The notes: generated by a model not told the origin, from the letters alone. Numbered from the stretch's first letter, positions 32,608-42,195 are shown. The stretch: DNA of 64,000 nt from an uncultured Bacteroides sp. (GCA_945874355.1 CAMCGB010000011.1:1-64000); one strand, 5' to 3'. A program made the numbers and translations.

Positions 32608-33054
32608 ATGGCACCGGATATAGACCAGTTCAAGGCTCTTCTCAAACAGAAGAATCTCAAGGCGACCCCTCAAAGGGTTGCCGTCCATCGCGCCATGCTT
32701 GCCCTGGGGCACGCCAGCGCCGATATGGTGGTCGATTATATGGCCGCCCAAACGGATGCAAAGATTACCGTAGCCTCGGTCTATAATATACTTTCAATGC
32801 TTTCCGACCAGGGGCTCTACAGCCGCAGGATGAGCTCAAACAGCAAGATGTACTTTGACGTCAACAGCTGCAAGCATATCCACATCTATGACACCACTTC
32901 CAACGGCTACAAGGACCTTATGGATGATGAGTTCATATCGATGGTGGAGTCTTACGTGAAGAAACACAAGCCGAGGGGCTACAAGGTGGACAGCATCGAC
33001 ATCCAGCTGGTTTGCCGTCCGAGCGGCAGGGGGAAGAAATCCACTAGGCAATAA
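32608..33054 (+). CDS. Fur/PerR-family regulator lacking the CxxC zinc motifs
   Basis: The protein has 148 residues with a winged-helix DNA-binding half (KNLKATPQRVAVHRAML, TVASVYNILSMLSDQGL) and a dimerisation half containing NSCKHIHIYDTTSNGYKDL and DEFISMVESYVKKH. Fur-family proteins usually have one or two CxxC pairs for structural zinc; the place after the HIH motif here has no CxxC. This matches cysteine-poor Bacteroidota members often annotated as Fur or PerR. Regulatory metal sensing is therefore likely but unproven. It starts a run with trxB (5 nt gap). Confidence 0.85.
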   Translation: MAPDIDQFKALLKQKNLKATPQRVAVHRAMLALGHASADMVVDYMAAQTDAKITVASVYNILSMLSDQGLYSRRMSSNSKMYFDVNSCKHIHIYDTTSNGYKDLMDDEFISMVESYVKKHKPRGYKVDSIDIQLVCRPSGRGKKSTRQ

Positions 33055-33059
33055 AGAAT

Positions 33060-33980
33060 ATGGAACACGTAAAATGTCTTATCATAGGCTCCGGTCCTGC
33101 CGGTTACACGGCAGCTATCTATGCGTCCAGAGCCGCGCTGAATCCCGTGCTCTACGAAGGCAATGAGCCCGGAGGCCAGCTTACCACTACTACAGTAATC
33201 GAGAACTACCCGGGTTTCCCCTCGGGAATAGATGCCAATACCCTTATGGCCAATATGCGCGAGCAGGCTGTCCTTCTGGGCGCTGACGTGCGTCACGGTG
33301 CGGTGAGCGCGGTGAATCTGGACTCCAGACCCTTCAGGGTGACCGTAGGGGAGAGCGAAGAGCTGCTCTGCGACAGTATGATAATCGCTACCGGAGCAAA
33401 TGCCAAGTACCTGGGACTGAGCTCGGAGCAGAAGTTCCGCGGGCTTGGGGTATCGGCCTGCGCGACCTGCGACGGCTTCTTCTATCGCAAGAAGACGGTT
33501 GCTGTGGTCGGAGGAGGGGATACCGCCTGCGAAGAGGCCACCTATCTCGCCTCAATATGCAGGAAGGTCTATATGATAGTAAGGCGCGACGTTCTCAGGG
33601 CGTCCGATGCCATGCAGCGCAAAGTCCTTCAGAGCGAAAACATCGAAATCCTCTGGAACTGCTCCACCCGCGAAGTGCTCGGAGACGACAGCGGAGTGAC
33701 CGGAGCAAGGCTTGAGAGAAAGGATGGCGAGGTTTTTGATATTGCCATCGACGGATTCTTCCTTGCGATAGGCCATCATCCCAACTCGGAGCTGTTCTCC
33801 AAGTGGGTGGAGACGGACCCCAACGGTTTCATTATCACCCGTGACGGAAGTTCGCGCACCAATGTGGAAGGTGTCTTCGCCGCAGGAGATGTCCAGGATC
33901 CCGTTTACCGGCAGGCCATCAACGCGGCGGCTTCGGGTTGCCGCGCCGCAATGGATGCCGAAAAGTTTTTGAAGCAATGA
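33060..33980 (+). CDS. trxB: Thioredoxin reductase
   Basis: This 306-residue flavoenzyme has an FAD site GSGPAGYTAAIYASRA near the N-terminus, the redox-active CATC at 134-137, an NADPH-binding GGGDTACEEATYLA and the C-terminal FAAGDVQDP. It reduces thioredoxin with NADPH in the cytoplasm. The gene is between fur and bamD; a peroxide-sensing role of the regulator would fit, but no operator was identified. Confidence 0.95.
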   Translation: MEHVKCLIIGSGPAGYTAAIYASRAALNPVLYEGNEPGGQLTTTTVIENYPGFPSGIDANTLMANMREQAVLLGADVRHGAVSAVNLDSRPFRVTVGESEELLCDSMIIATGANAKYLGLSSEQKFRGLGVSACATCDGFFYRKKTVAVVGGGDTACEEATYLASICRKVYMIVRRDVLRASDAMQRKVLQSENIEILWNCSTREVLGDDSGVTGARLERKDGEVFDIAIDGFFLAIGHHPNSELFSKWVETDPNGFIITRDGSSRTNVEGVFAAGDVQDPVYRQAINAAASGCRAAMDAEKFLKQ

Positions 33981-34762
33981 AACGTTACCTTCTCCTTTCA
34001 GCCCTGTGCCTGATCGGCTTGTTTTCCTGCAAGTCGCAGTACGACATGGTGCTTGAGAGCAGCGATGTCGACCTGAAGTACAACACGGCTTTCGAGTACT
34101 TCAACAAAGGAAAATATGTCAAGGCCGCAGAGCTTTTTGAGTCCCTTACGATGCTGACTTCCGGCACGGAAAGGGACGATACTGTCCAGTATTACTGGGG
34201 CCTGAGCAACTACTCCTCCAAGGACTATTACACTGCCGAGGCCAATTTCCGCCAGTTCCTTTCGACCTATCCCCAGAGCCCCTTTGCGGAGAGTGCCGAG
34301 TTTATGCGCATCGACTGCCTGTACAAGGCCACCCTGCGCTATGAGCTGGACCAGAATCCTACCTACACGGCAATGAGCGCCATCAGCCAGTATCTTATCG
34401 AGCATCCGGACGGAGCGAACGCCGACCTTTGCCGCCATATGCTTGAGGACCTGGGCGAGAGACTGGACCGCAAAGCCTACGAGAATGCAAAGCTCTACTA
34501 CAAGATGGAGGATTACAAGGCCGCCAGAGTAGCCTTCAAGAATGTGCTCAAGGACGATGCCGACAACATCTACCGCGAGGAGATACTCTACTATTCTGCA
34601 ATGTCCTCCTACAAATACGCCGAAATGAGCGTCAAGAACAAGCAGAAGGAGAGGTATATGGTCTTTCTGGACGACTATCTGAATTTCGTCGGAGAGTATC
34701 CCGAATCTTCCCACCGCAAGGAGCTTGACTCCCTTTATACGAAAGTAAAAGAAAAAATTTGA
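33977..34762 (+). CDS. bamD: Outer-membrane assembly lipoprotein BamD
   Basis: The 261-residue lipoprotein has a signal ending LIGLFSCKSQ. TPR-like helices follow, with YNTAFEYFNKGKYVKAAELF and YYTAEANFRQFLSTYPQSPF. BamD works with BamA, encoded further along at 42221, to insert barrel proteins in the outer membrane. The ATG at 33977 overlaps the trxB stop. The longer reading from 33938 is inside trxB. Confidence 0.9.
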   Translation: MKRYLLLSALCLIGLFSCKSQYDMVLESSDVDLKYNTAFEYFNKGKYVKAAELFESLTMLTSGTERDDTVQYYWGLSNYSSKDYYTAEANFRQFLSTYPQSPFAESAEFMRIDCLYKATLRYELDQNPTYTAMSAISQYLIEHPDGANADLCRHMLEDLGERLDRKAYENAKLYYKMEDYKAARVAFKNVLKDDADNIYREEILYYSAMSSYKYAEMSVKNKQKERYMVFLDDYLNFVGEYPESSHRKELDSLYTKVKEKI

Positions 34763-34795
34763 AACTTTCCCTGAATTGCTTCCCGTATAGTAAAT

Positions 34796-35122
34796 ATGGA
34801 AAAGAAAATACCTACAAACACCATCACCAGAGACATCAAGGATCTGGCCGCCCCCACGGGGAACATCTATGAGACCGTAGTCATACTCTCCAAGAGAGCA
34901 AACCAGATATCCCTTGCCGAGAAAAAGGAGCTTGCCAAGAAGCTCGAGGATTTCCGCACCGACAGGGATACTATGGATGAAGTATTCGAGAACAAGGAAC
35001 AGATTGAAATCTCAAAATACTACGAGAAGCTGCCCAAGCCCGACCTTGTAGCCATATCCGAGTTTGAGAACGGCGAGCTTTCCTACAGGATGGCTCAGGA
35101 AGATTCGGCTGCTGCAGAGTAG
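34796..35122 (+). CDS. rpoZ: RNA polymerase omega-like subunit (Bacteroidota type)
   Basis: This 108-residue protein matches the Bacteroidota omega/RPB6-like family: DLAAPTGNIYETVVILSKRA at about 17-36 and charged helices after it. Omega stabilises the beta' subunit. The fit is by order and composition: it sits between bamD and recN, as is common in this phylum. It starts 33 nt after bamD and 14 nt precede recN. Confidence 0.8.
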   Translation: MEKKIPTNTITRDIKDLAAPTGNIYETVVILSKRANQISLAEKKELAKKLEDFRTDRDTMDEVFENKEQIEISKYYEKLPKPDLVAISEFENGELSYRMAQEDSAAAE

Positions 35123-35136
35123 AGCCGCAAAGCGCG

Positions 35137-36765
35137 ATGCTCCGGTCCCTGCATATCAGCAATTATGTACTTATAGACTCTCTGGACATTGAGTTCCCGG
35201 AGGGTCTAGTCATTATTACCGGCCAGACAGGAGCCGGCAAGTCCATAATCCTGGGGGCCATCTCCCTGCTGTTCGGCGCCAAGGCCGACGCCTCCCTTCT
35301 GCTGGACGCGGGCAAGAATTGCGTGGTCGAAGGAGAATTCGACTCCTCCGATTCGTCCACTCTTACAATCAGGCGTCTGATAGCTCCGTCAGGGCGTTCG
35401 CGCTGCTTTGTCAACGACGCTCCCGTGCAGATTGCCACGCTCTCCAGGCTCTCGGACAAGCTCGTCGATATCCACTCCCAGCACAACTCCCTGCTGCTGA
35501 CCGACAGCGCCTATCAGCTTTCCGTGCTGGACAAGTTCGCCCGGGACAGGGATACCCTTATGGAGTGCCGCAAGACCTGGGGCCTCAAACTCAAAGCTGC
35601 CGCCCGTCTCGAAGCGCTCACCTCAGAGCTGGAGGCGTTCAACCGCGACAGGGACTATAACATCTCCCAGCTGGAAGAGCTTCAGAAAGCTAATCTTCGT
35701 GAAGGGGAGCTGGAGGAGCTGGAAGCGGAGCACGAGAGTCTTGCAAATGCCGAAAGCATACTCGAGGCCCTGAGCCAGGTGAATGCGGCCCTGGAAGGAA
35801 GCGAGGCCCAGCCTTCAGTGCCCTCGACTCTCAAGGAGGCTTCGAGGGTCCTCCAGCATATCAGCCGATATTTTCCTTCGGCCGGGGAGCTGAGCGAAAG
35901 GCTGGACAGCTCGAGGGTCGAGATTGAAGACATACTTTCGGAGCTGGAAGCGGGCCGTCAGAGTCTCGATATGTCACCCCAAAGGCTTGAACAGCTCGAG
36001 CAGAGGCTGTCACTCATATATACTCTGCTCAAAAAGCACTCCTGCTCCGATGTCGCCTCTTTGATACAGCTCCGCAAGCGTCTTTCCGAGGGCTTCGAAG
36101 ATTCTTCAAGGCTTGAGGAAGAGATCCAGGCCACAAAAGCAGAGCTCTCCAGCCTGGAGAAAAGCTATGCTTCCCTGTGTCAGACTCTTTCCGAGCTGCG
36201 CGAGAAGGCGGCAGGTCCTTTTGCCGCCAGGATAGAAGAATCCCTGCACTTCCTGGAGCTGGATTCGGCTTCGTTCAGGGTAAAGGTCGAAAGGGGCAAG
36301 TGCGGCAGCGACGGCTGCGACAGGGTGTCGTTCCTGTTCAGCTCCAATCCCAACACTGGACCCCGCGAGCTGCAGAAGGTGGCGTCGGGCGGTGAATTGT
36401 CCCGTATAATGCTGTGTCTCAAGGCTCTGATGGCTGAATTTACCCAGATGCCCACCCTCATTTTCGACGAGATAGATACAGGCGTGAGCGGAAGCGTGGC
36501 CGATAAGATGGGCAGTATGATTACAGCTATGGGAGAGCATATGCAGGTCTTCTCCATAACCCATCTTCCCCAGGTGGCCGCCAAAGGCGGTGCCCACTAC
36601 CTTGTGAGCAAGTCTTCAGACGCGTCGGGCAGGACCATCTCCCGCATAGAGCGCCTCTGCGGCGAAGACAGGGTAAAAGAAATAGCCCGCCTTTTGAGCG
36701 GGGCTACAATTTCCGATGCGGCGCTCCAGAACGCCCGCGTTCTACTTGAGCAGGGTCGTGCTTAA
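35137..36765 (+). CDS. recN: DNA repair ATPase RecN
   Basis: The 542-residue SMC-like protein has Walker A TGQTGAGKSIILGA near residue 30, a long coiled-coil middle, the signature KVASGGELSRIMLCLKAL, and Walker B TLIFDEIDTGVSGSVADK. RecN acts early in double-strand break repair. Its last 24 bases overlap the end of the convergent gene at 36742. Confidence 0.95.
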   Translation: MLRSLHISNYVLIDSLDIEFPEGLVIITGQTGAGKSIILGAISLLFGAKADASLLLDAGKNCVVEGEFDSSDSSTLTIRRLIAPSGRSRCFVNDAPVQIATLSRLSDKLVDIHSQHNSLLLTDSAYQLSVLDKFARDRDTLMECRKTWGLKLKAAARLEALTSELEAFNRDRDYNISQLEELQKANLREGELEELEAEHESLANAESILEALSQVNAALEGSEAQPSVPSTLKEASRVLQHISRYFPSAGELSERLDSSRVEIEDILSELEAGRQSLDMSPQRLEQLEQRLSLIYTLLKKHSCSDVASLIQLRKRLSEGFEDSSRLEEEIQATKAELSSLEKSYASLCQTLSELREKAAGPFAARIEESLHFLELDSASFRVKVERGKCGSDGCDRVSFLFSSNPNTGPRELQKVASGGELSRIMLCLKALMAEFTQMPTLIFDEIDTGVSGSVADKMGSMITAMGEHMQVFSITHLPQVAAKGGAHYLVSKSSDASGRTISRIERLCGEDRVKEIARLLSGATISDAALQNARVLLEQGRA

Positions 36766-37992
36766 GTTCTTGTCATAGACTATCCTGCGCACACCTTTAT
36801 TCACTTTCCCGTTCCCGAAACTGCTGTCGAACACGAAGTCCGAATGCAGCCCCCTGAAACTCTGTCCGGAAAGCTTCTTGCTCCAGCGTTTGCCCCAGCG
36901 CTCGCAGCTTCCGACGAAATAATTGACAAGGTCGTAGCCCTGGAAGGCGAACGATCCGGGCTCGGACTTGAACAGGGCGCGGTACGAGAGCACGAAATTG
37001 CGCACATCCTGACTGTTGTAGTCCACATAATAGGCGGCGGTCAGGCGTGCGGAGCAGTAGTGCAGGTCCTTGACGTCCGGTCCGACGCAGTTCCTCACCT
37101 TCGAAGTGCAGTACAGAACTATGTTGCAGCCTTGCTCAGCCTTGGTTGAGGCCTGCTTGATGGCCTTGGTGATGAATGCGTCAGTGTCTGAAGCTATCAG
37201 AAGACGGTTGGTGCTCAGCTTGTCCATACTCATCTGGCCGAGGTCTGTAATGATGCTGTAGGCTATACCCCTTTCGTCCAGCTGCTCCAGAAGATAGCGG
37301 CTCTGCTCCCCAAGCTGGGATTCGCCTGCATCCTTGAGCACAAGCACCCTGTCGTTGAAGGCCCTTTCCTCTGAAAGCCAGCTCAGGAGCTCGTCCACCT
37401 GGCATTTCCACGGAGTGGGAGCCTGGATGACCCTCCCTTTTTCGCACAGGGCTGCTGCCTTGGGCTCCAGCGGAGAGACAAGCACCGTCTGGCGCTGGCA
37501 GAACTCCATAAGCTCTTCAAGCTGGGCGCTCGCTACAGGTCCGATTACTACGTCCCTGCCTTCCAGCAGGCTCCTGTCTGCCTTGTAGCCCTCCTGCCTG
37601 GTGTCGATGACTTCCACATCCATCTTGACGCCCCTGCCGGAGAGGTCCCTTACTGCAAGCAGCGCTCCGGAGTACATCTCCATAAAGTTGGCACTGCTCT
37701 TCTCGCCGTCAGCTCCAAGAGGAAGCATCAGGAGTAGCGAAATACGGTCGGCGCTTTCAAATATATATGCGTTTTCCGCTTCAAGGCTGTCCTGTGCGGC
37801 TTTCAGGCTGTCAGAAAGCGCGGCGAGCGAGTCCAGGACGGGAGTGCTTATTGTCACGGTGTCCTTCCGCTCCCTGGTTTCCTTTGCCTTGCGTCCCTTG
37901 CCGGGGAAGAGCCACCACGAAGGATTCTGCGCCTGGAGGCTGAATGCTGCCAGAAGCAGCACGGCGATTGCGCTGATATGCTTTTTTGTCAT
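36742..37992 (-). CDS. Exported protein with a periplasmic-binding-protein-like fold
   Basis: The 416-residue product has a signal peptide ending AFSLQAQN. After a charged, proline-poor linker (about 30-80) it resembles the type 1 periplasmic-binding fold found in LpoA-like and branched-chain amino acid-binding proteins: RISLLLMLPLGA, VVIGPVASAQLEELMEFCQRQ, TVLVSPLEPKA and FAFQGYDLVNYFVG. Neighbours do not point to a transporter, so a sensor or envelope role is possible. The ATG at 37992 overlaps the glycosyltransferase stop (ATGA). The longer reading to 38130 is inside that gene. Confidence 0.65.
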   Translation of the reverse strand: MTKKHISAIAVLLLAAFSLQAQNPSWWLFPGKGRKAKETRERKDTVTISTPVLDSLAALSDSLKAAQDSLEAENAYIFESADRISLLLMLPLGADGEKSSANFMEMYSGALLAVRDLSGRGVKMDVEVIDTRQEGYKADRSLLEGRDVVIGPVASAQLEELMEFCQRQTVLVSPLEPKAAALCEKGRVIQAPTPWKCQVDELLSWLSEERAFNDRVLVLKDAGESQLGEQSRYLLEQLDERGIAYSIITDLGQMSMDKLSTNRLLIASDTDAFITKAIKQASTKAEQGCNIVLYCTSKVRNCVGPDVKDLHYCSARLTAAYYVDYNSQDVRNFVLSYRALFKSEPGSFAFQGYDLVNYFVGSCERWGKRWSKKLSGQSFRGLHSDFVFDSSFGNGKVNKGVRRIVYDKNLSTTLLK

Positions 37993-39125
37993 AATGTTCC
38001 GATGAATTTCATCAATGAGCTGCAGAAATTGTTCCAGCTCAGAGTCCGGTTGAGAGTGCGGATGTTTTCCTTGAGCCTGGACTCCTCTGAAGGGTCCGCG
38101 AAATAGTCCCTGATAGCCGCACAGACGCATTCGGGGCTGCTTTCAGCGCAGACTATTCCTGTGCCGCTTTCGCCTACCGTCTCCTTCAGTCCTCCCACGT
38201 CGGTCACCACCATAGGCACCTCGAAATGGTTCGAGATTGCGCTGATGCCGCTCTGGGTGGCGCTCTTGTAGGGGAGCACCGTCAGGTCGCAGGCACTGAA
38301 GTAGTTCTTGACCTCGCTGTCGCGTATGTAGTCGGGGAAAAGGTAGATGTTATCCTTCCGGGGACAGGCGTCAATCAGGGCCTGGTACTTGTCGAAAGAC
38401 CCGTAAGGCTCGCCTGCAATCACCAGATTGTAGTCTCCGTCGTCCAGAAGGGTGAAGGCGCGAAGGAGTACATCCAGCCCCTTGTAGTCGCGTATCAGGC
38501 CGAAGAACAGCAGGTTGCGGGCATTGTCGCGTTTGATGCCCAGCCTTTTGACGGCTTCGCTGCGCTCAAGTCTCTGCCCGAAATGCGAATAGACCGGATG
38601 GTGGAGCACAATGTGCTTCTTGCCGGGGCTCAGGTTGAGAAGGTCCTGCTCCACCTCCGCGCACATAGTCACGCAGCCGTCCGTAGCCTTGAGGAACCAC
38701 GAAGTGAAACTGCGGTCGAAAAAATGCGGCTCGTGAGGTATCACATTGTCCAGAATAGCCACGACCCTGCACTGCGGAAGGGTTCTTTTCAGCTTCCTTG
38801 CCACGCTGCCGAGCGAAGGCGCGAACCAACTCATCCAGTAGCGCAGAATCAGCACATCCGGCTTGAAGGCGGCAATCTTGCGTGCCGTGCTTCCCCAGGA
38901 GAAAGGATTGGCCGTGTCCAACAGAGCCTCAGACTCTATCGGCACGGCCTCGTCCTCTGGGGTGACCTTCTGGGTCTTGCCCGGGAAAAGTATAGTAGGG
39001 TACTGCCTGGTAAAATTGAATGCACGCACATCGTGCTCCCTTCCCAGCTCCTCGAAGAGGTTCGCGTTGAACTGGGCTATGCCGCCCCTGAAGGGGTAGA
39101 AACAGGACAGTATCGCTATTCTCAC
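37989..39125 (-). CDS. Family 4 glycosyltransferase
   Basis: This 378-residue GT-B enzyme begins MRIAILSCFYPFRGGIAQF. The donor half has NLLFFGLIRDYKGLDVLLRA, NLVIAGEPYGSF and LPYKSATQSGISAISNHFEV, consistent with a GT4 fold. No membrane span is visible. The gene follows ompH closely and is coupled to the next gene by ATGA. Its sugar donor and acceptor are unknown. Confidence 0.85.
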   Translation of the reverse strand: MRIAILSCFYPFRGGIAQFNANLFEELGREHDVRAFNFTRQYPTILFPGKTQKVTPEDEAVPIESEALLDTANPFSWGSTARKIAAFKPDVLILRYWMSWFAPSLGSVARKLKRTLPQCRVVAILDNVIPHEPHFFDRSFTSWFLKATDGCVTMCAEVEQDLLNLSPGKKHIVLHHPVYSHFGQRLERSEAVKRLGIKRDNARNLLFFGLIRDYKGLDVLLRAFTLLDDGDYNLVIAGEPYGSFDKYQALIDACPRKDNIYLFPDYIRDSEVKNYFSACDLTVLPYKSATQSGISAISNHFEVPMVVTDVGGLKETVGESGTGIVCAESSPECVCAAIRDYFADPSEESRLKENIRTLNRTLSWNNFCSSLMKFIGTL

Positions 39126-39734
39126 TTATTCCTTGTTGCTTTTGCTCTTGATGTAGGCTGCGTTCAGGCCCTCAAGAAGAGCGTCGGTGATGTCAAGCTT
39201 AGCATCTCCTGCCACGACAGGGGTGGAAAGGATGTCGCCCTGGGTAGCGATAATCATTGCGTACTGCTTCTCGGCGTTGTACTCCTGAATATAGGTGTTG
39301 ATGGCATCGGCAATCTGGTTCATCATAACCTGCTGCTCCTCGAGAATCTCCTGCTGCTTCTGTGCTGCATAGGTCTCGAAACTGCTCTGCTGCTCCATCA
39401 GCTTCTGGTTCTGGCTCTCGGCTACGCTCTGGGTGAGGAGTCCCTTGTTGATCTTCTCCCTGAAGGTGTTGATATCCTTCTGGAGCTTGTTGCCGCGGCG
39501 GGTAACTTCCTGATTGATGCTGTTTACCTTGGTCTCCACCACGCTGCGCAGCTCGTTTGCCATATCGTACTCGGCCAGCACACGGTCAAGGTTGAAATAC
39601 ACGATGACACCCTGCGTGCACTCCTGCTCGCTTGAGGTGGGGGCACTGCCGTTGCTGTTTGAGCAGGCTGAGGCTGCAAATGCGATGACGCCGCCCAGAA
39701 CAGCGGCTTTGATAAGTGAGATTGTTCTTTTCAT
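39126..39734 (-). CDS. OmpH/Skp-family lipoprotein
   Basis: The product has 202 residues with a lipoprotein signal (FAASACSNS). It contains an OmpH-like body: VIVYFNLDRVLAEYDMANEL, a long coiled coil (about 65-140) and a final TQGDILSTPVVAGDAKLDIT strand pair. Skp-type chaperones shield outer-membrane proteins in the periplasm; most are soluble, so a lipid anchor is noteworthy. A second, soluble family member is at 44829. Confidence 0.82.
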   Translation of the reverse strand: MKRTISLIKAAVLGGVIAFAASACSNSNGSAPTSSEQECTQGVIVYFNLDRVLAEYDMANELRSVVETKVNSINQEVTRRGNKLQKDINTFREKINKGLLTQSVAESQNQKLMEQQSSFETYAAQKQQEILEEQQVMMNQIADAINTYIQEYNAEKQYAMIIATQGDILSTPVVAGDAKLDITDALLEGLNAAYIKSKSNKE

Positions 39735-39798
39735 TGTCGTTATTTGATTTTAATATTATCGGTGTCGTGCCGGCAGGGTTTCGGGTAAGCCGGAAATA

Positions 39799-39806
39799 CA
39801 AAGGTA
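39799..39806 (-). promoter_or_regulatory. -7 element of the minus-strand ompH gene
   Basis: Minus-strand TACCTTTG gives a leader of about 60 nt, in which CCGGC and GCCGG arms can pair. Confidence 0.5.
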
Positions 39807-39822
39807 GTAAAAAAACTGATAA

Positions 39823-40542
39823 TCAAAGACTGTTGACGGCTTCGAGATACTTTTCGATGGTAGTTTCAAGCCCCATATACAGGGCGTCGCAGATAATGGC
39901 GTGCCCTATACTCACTTCGTCAGTCCAACCGATGCGCCTGATAAAATAGGAAAGATTCTCCAGGCTCAGGTCGTGGCCTGCGTTGAGCCCGAGGCCCAGC
40001 TCCCTTGCCGCGATGGCAGTCTCGACATACGGCCTAATGGCCTCTTCCGGGTCGGTGGGGTATTGCGCGGCGTAGCCGGCAGTGTAGAGCTCCACCCTGT
40101 CGGCTCCGCAACGCTTGGCTCCGCGGGCCATCTCAGGGTCGGGGTCGATGAAGATGGAAGTGCGTATCCCCCTGGATTTGAACGACTCGCAGACTCTCGA
40201 AAGGAACGCGTAGTTGCGCACCGTATCCCATCCTGCGTTGGATGTGAGGGCGTCGGGAGCGTCGGGAACGAGTGTTACCTGGTCAGGAACAACCTCGCAC
40301 ACCAGGGCGCAGAAACTTCCGGTAGGGTTGCCTTCTATGTTGAACTCGGTCCGCAGGGCGGGCCTTAACTGCCTGACATCGGAGAAGCGTATGTGCCTGC
40401 CGTCCGGCCTGGGGTGAACAGTGATTCCTTCTGCGCCGAACCTCTCGCAGTCCAGGGCCGCTTTCAATACATCCGGCATCGCACCTCCGCGGGCATTGCG
40501 CAGCAGGGCGATTTTGTTTATGTTGACACTCAATCTGGTCAT
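39823..40542 (-). CDS. pdxJ: Pyridoxine 5'-phosphate synthase
   Basis: The protein has about 239 residues with the PdxJ TIM-barrel landmarks: [20 protein letters not shown] at the start, [38 protein letters not shown] and [13 protein letters not shown]. PdxJ condenses deoxyxylulose 5-phosphate with an amino-acetone phosphate in vitamin B6 synthesis. The ATG at 40542 is chosen because a -7 box TATTTTTG lies at 40582-40589 (minus). Confidence 0.95.
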   Translation of the reverse strand: MTRLSVNINKIALLRNARGGAMPDVLKAALDCERFGAEGITVHPRPDGRHIRFSDVRQLRPALRTEFNIEGNPTGSFCALVCEVVPDQVTLVPDAPDALTSNAGWDTVRNYAFLSRVCESFKSRGIRTSIFIDPDPEMARGAKRCGADRVELYTAGYAAQYPTDPEEAIRPYVETAIAARELGLGLNAGHDLSLENLSYFIRRIGWTDEVSIGHAIICDALYMGLETTIEKYLEAVNSL

Positions 40543-40581
40543 AATCCTGAATCTTGGCGCCTTTACGGCGCGTTTGAAATA

Positions 40582-40629
40582 CAAAAATACTCTTTTTCTC
40601 CGATTTTGTCGCCCGTTTTCTTATATTTG
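40582..40629. promoter_or_regulatory. Divergent promoters of pdxJ and nadK
   Basis: Minus-strand TATTTTTG at 40582-40589 serves pdxJ (leader about 35 nt with a GCGCC/GGCGC hairpin). Plus-strand TATATTTG at 40622-40629 lies 18 nt before the nadK ATG at 40648. Confidence 0.55.
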
Positions 40630-40647
40630 TGGTTTCAAAACACTGAA

Positions 40648-41478
40648 ATGGCAAGACTTGCATACTTCATAAAGAAAAGTTCACTCGCAGGCGACCCCCA
40701 GATTTCCCGTCTCTTCAATTCCCTGCAGAGCCACGGCTTCAGCCTCTACCGGGTGCCCTGCGAAGGCGGAATCCGGAGCGGCACGCTGGCTCTACTGAGT
40801 CTCGGCGGCGACGGAACCTTCCTGTCTGCCGCTCCGCTGGCCATCACTTCAGGTCTTCCGATAATAGGTGTGAACTTCGGCCGCCTGGGTTTCCTCGCGC
40901 AGACCAATGCCGAACTGCTGCCCCGGGCCCTGGAGAGCGGAGAGTACAGCCTTCAGGAGCGCAGCCTTCTGGAAGTTAGGCTGGATTGCCCCCTGCCCGA
41001 GGGCTTTTTCCCCTATGCGCTGAACGAAGTCAGCGTCTCCCGGGTGAGCGCTTCGATGCTCGGTGTGGACGTGCAGGTGGACGGTGCGGCACTTCCCACC
41101 TATTGGGCTGACGGTCTTCTGGTCGCCACCAGCACCGGCTCCACCGCCTACTCGCTCAGTGTCGGAGGCCCCATCTGCACTCCCGACTCGAAGGTGTCGA
41201 TTATCTCCCCAATTTCGCCGCACAACCTCAATGTCCGGCCTCTTATCGTACCCCGGGACTCCAGAATCAATCTGAGCCTGCAATCCAGGGACCTGAGTTC
41301 AGTGTTCACTATGGACAACCGCAACCACATCATTCCGGCCGGGACCCATATAGAAATCACTACTACAGGGCGGAAACTTCAGCGCCTGTGCATAGACAAG
41401 GATAATTTTTTCGATGCGCTCAGAAGCCGCCTCCTTTGGGGGAGTGATGTGCGCAACCTCAAAAGTTCAACAGAATAA
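40648..41478 (+). CDS. nadK: NAD kinase
   Basis: The 276-residue protein has the NAD kinase motifs LGGDGTFL, NFGRLGFL and STGSTAYSLSVGGPI. It phosphorylates NAD to NADP. The ATG at 40648 follows the -7 box at 40622-40629; the longer reading from 40393 lies across pdxJ. It begins a plus-strand run nadK-uppS-bamA-ompH. Confidence 0.93.
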   Translation: MARLAYFIKKSSLAGDPQISRLFNSLQSHGFSLYRVPCEGGIRSGTLALLSLGGDGTFLSAAPLAITSGLPIIGVNFGRLGFLAQTNAELLPRALESGEYSLQERSLLEVRLDCPLPEGFFPYALNEVSVSRVSASMLGVDVQVDGAALPTYWADGLLVATSTGSTAYSLSVGGPICTPDSKVSIISPISPHNLNVRPLIVPRDSRINLSLQSRDLSSVFTMDNRNHIIPAGTHIEITTTGRKLQRLCIDKDNFFDALRSRLLWGSDVRNLKSSTE

Positions 41479-41481
41479 ATT

Positions 41482-42189
41482 ATGGATAACTTGAGCAGAC
41501 TTCCCAAGCACGTGTCCCTGATTATGGACGGCAACGGCCGCTGGGCCCTCCAGAGGGGGAAAGAAAGGGTGGACGGACACATCGAGGGCGTGAACAGCGT
41601 CAGGGAGGTGATGAAAACGAGCCTCGAACTGGGCATTGAATACATCTCGTTCTTCGCCTTCTCGGAAGAGAACTGGGGAAGGCCCCAGGAGGAGGTGAAT
41701 TGCCTTATGGAGCTGATGCTGAAGGCTTTGGATAATGAACTCAAGACCTTTACCGACAACGGAGTAAGGCTCCTCGTGCTGGGGAACCGCGAGAGATTGC
41801 CGGAGAGCCTGAAAGAGAGCATCGACAGGGTTTGCTCCCTTACTTCGGACGGCCCGAAGATGACAATGATACTTTTTTTGAGCTACAGCGGCAAGTGGGA
41901 CATCCTTCAGGCCGCAAAGAAGATGGCACAGGAATTGATTAAGGACCCGGGACGTTCTTTTTCGGAAGAAGATTTCGGAGAGCTGCTGACTACGGCGCGC
42001 ATTCCCGACCCCGACCTGATCATACGCACTTCGGGCGAGGAAAGGCTGAGCAACTATCTGCTGTGGCAGGCCGCTTATTCTGAATTCGTGTTCTCACCTG
42101 TCCTGTGGCCGGACTTCCGCAGGGATGAGTACCTCCGGGCCCTGGAGGAATACTCCCGCAGGGACAGACGTTTCGGAAAAGTCAAATAA
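41482..42189 (+). CDS. uppS: Isoprenyl (undecaprenyl) diphosphate synthase
   Basis: This 235-residue cis-prenyltransferase has HVSLIMDGNGRWA near residue 10, FFAFSEENWGRP and the C-terminal PDLIIRTSGEERLSNYLLWQ. It makes the C55 lipid carrier for cell-wall and O-antigen units. It begins 3 nt after the nadK stop and bamA follows, an order common in Bacteroidota. Confidence 0.95.
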   Translation: MDNLSRLPKHVSLIMDGNGRWALQRGKERVDGHIEGVNSVREVMKTSLELGIEYISFFAFSEENWGRPQEEVNCLMELMLKALDNELKTFTDNGVRLLVLGNRERLPESLKESIDRVCSLTSDGPKMTMILFLSYSGKWDILQAAKKMAQELIKDPGRSFSEEDFGELLTTARIPDPDLIIRTSGEERLSNYLLWQAAYSEFVFSPVLWPDFRRDEYLRALEEYSRRDRRFGKVK

Positions 42190-42195
42190 AAGCCT

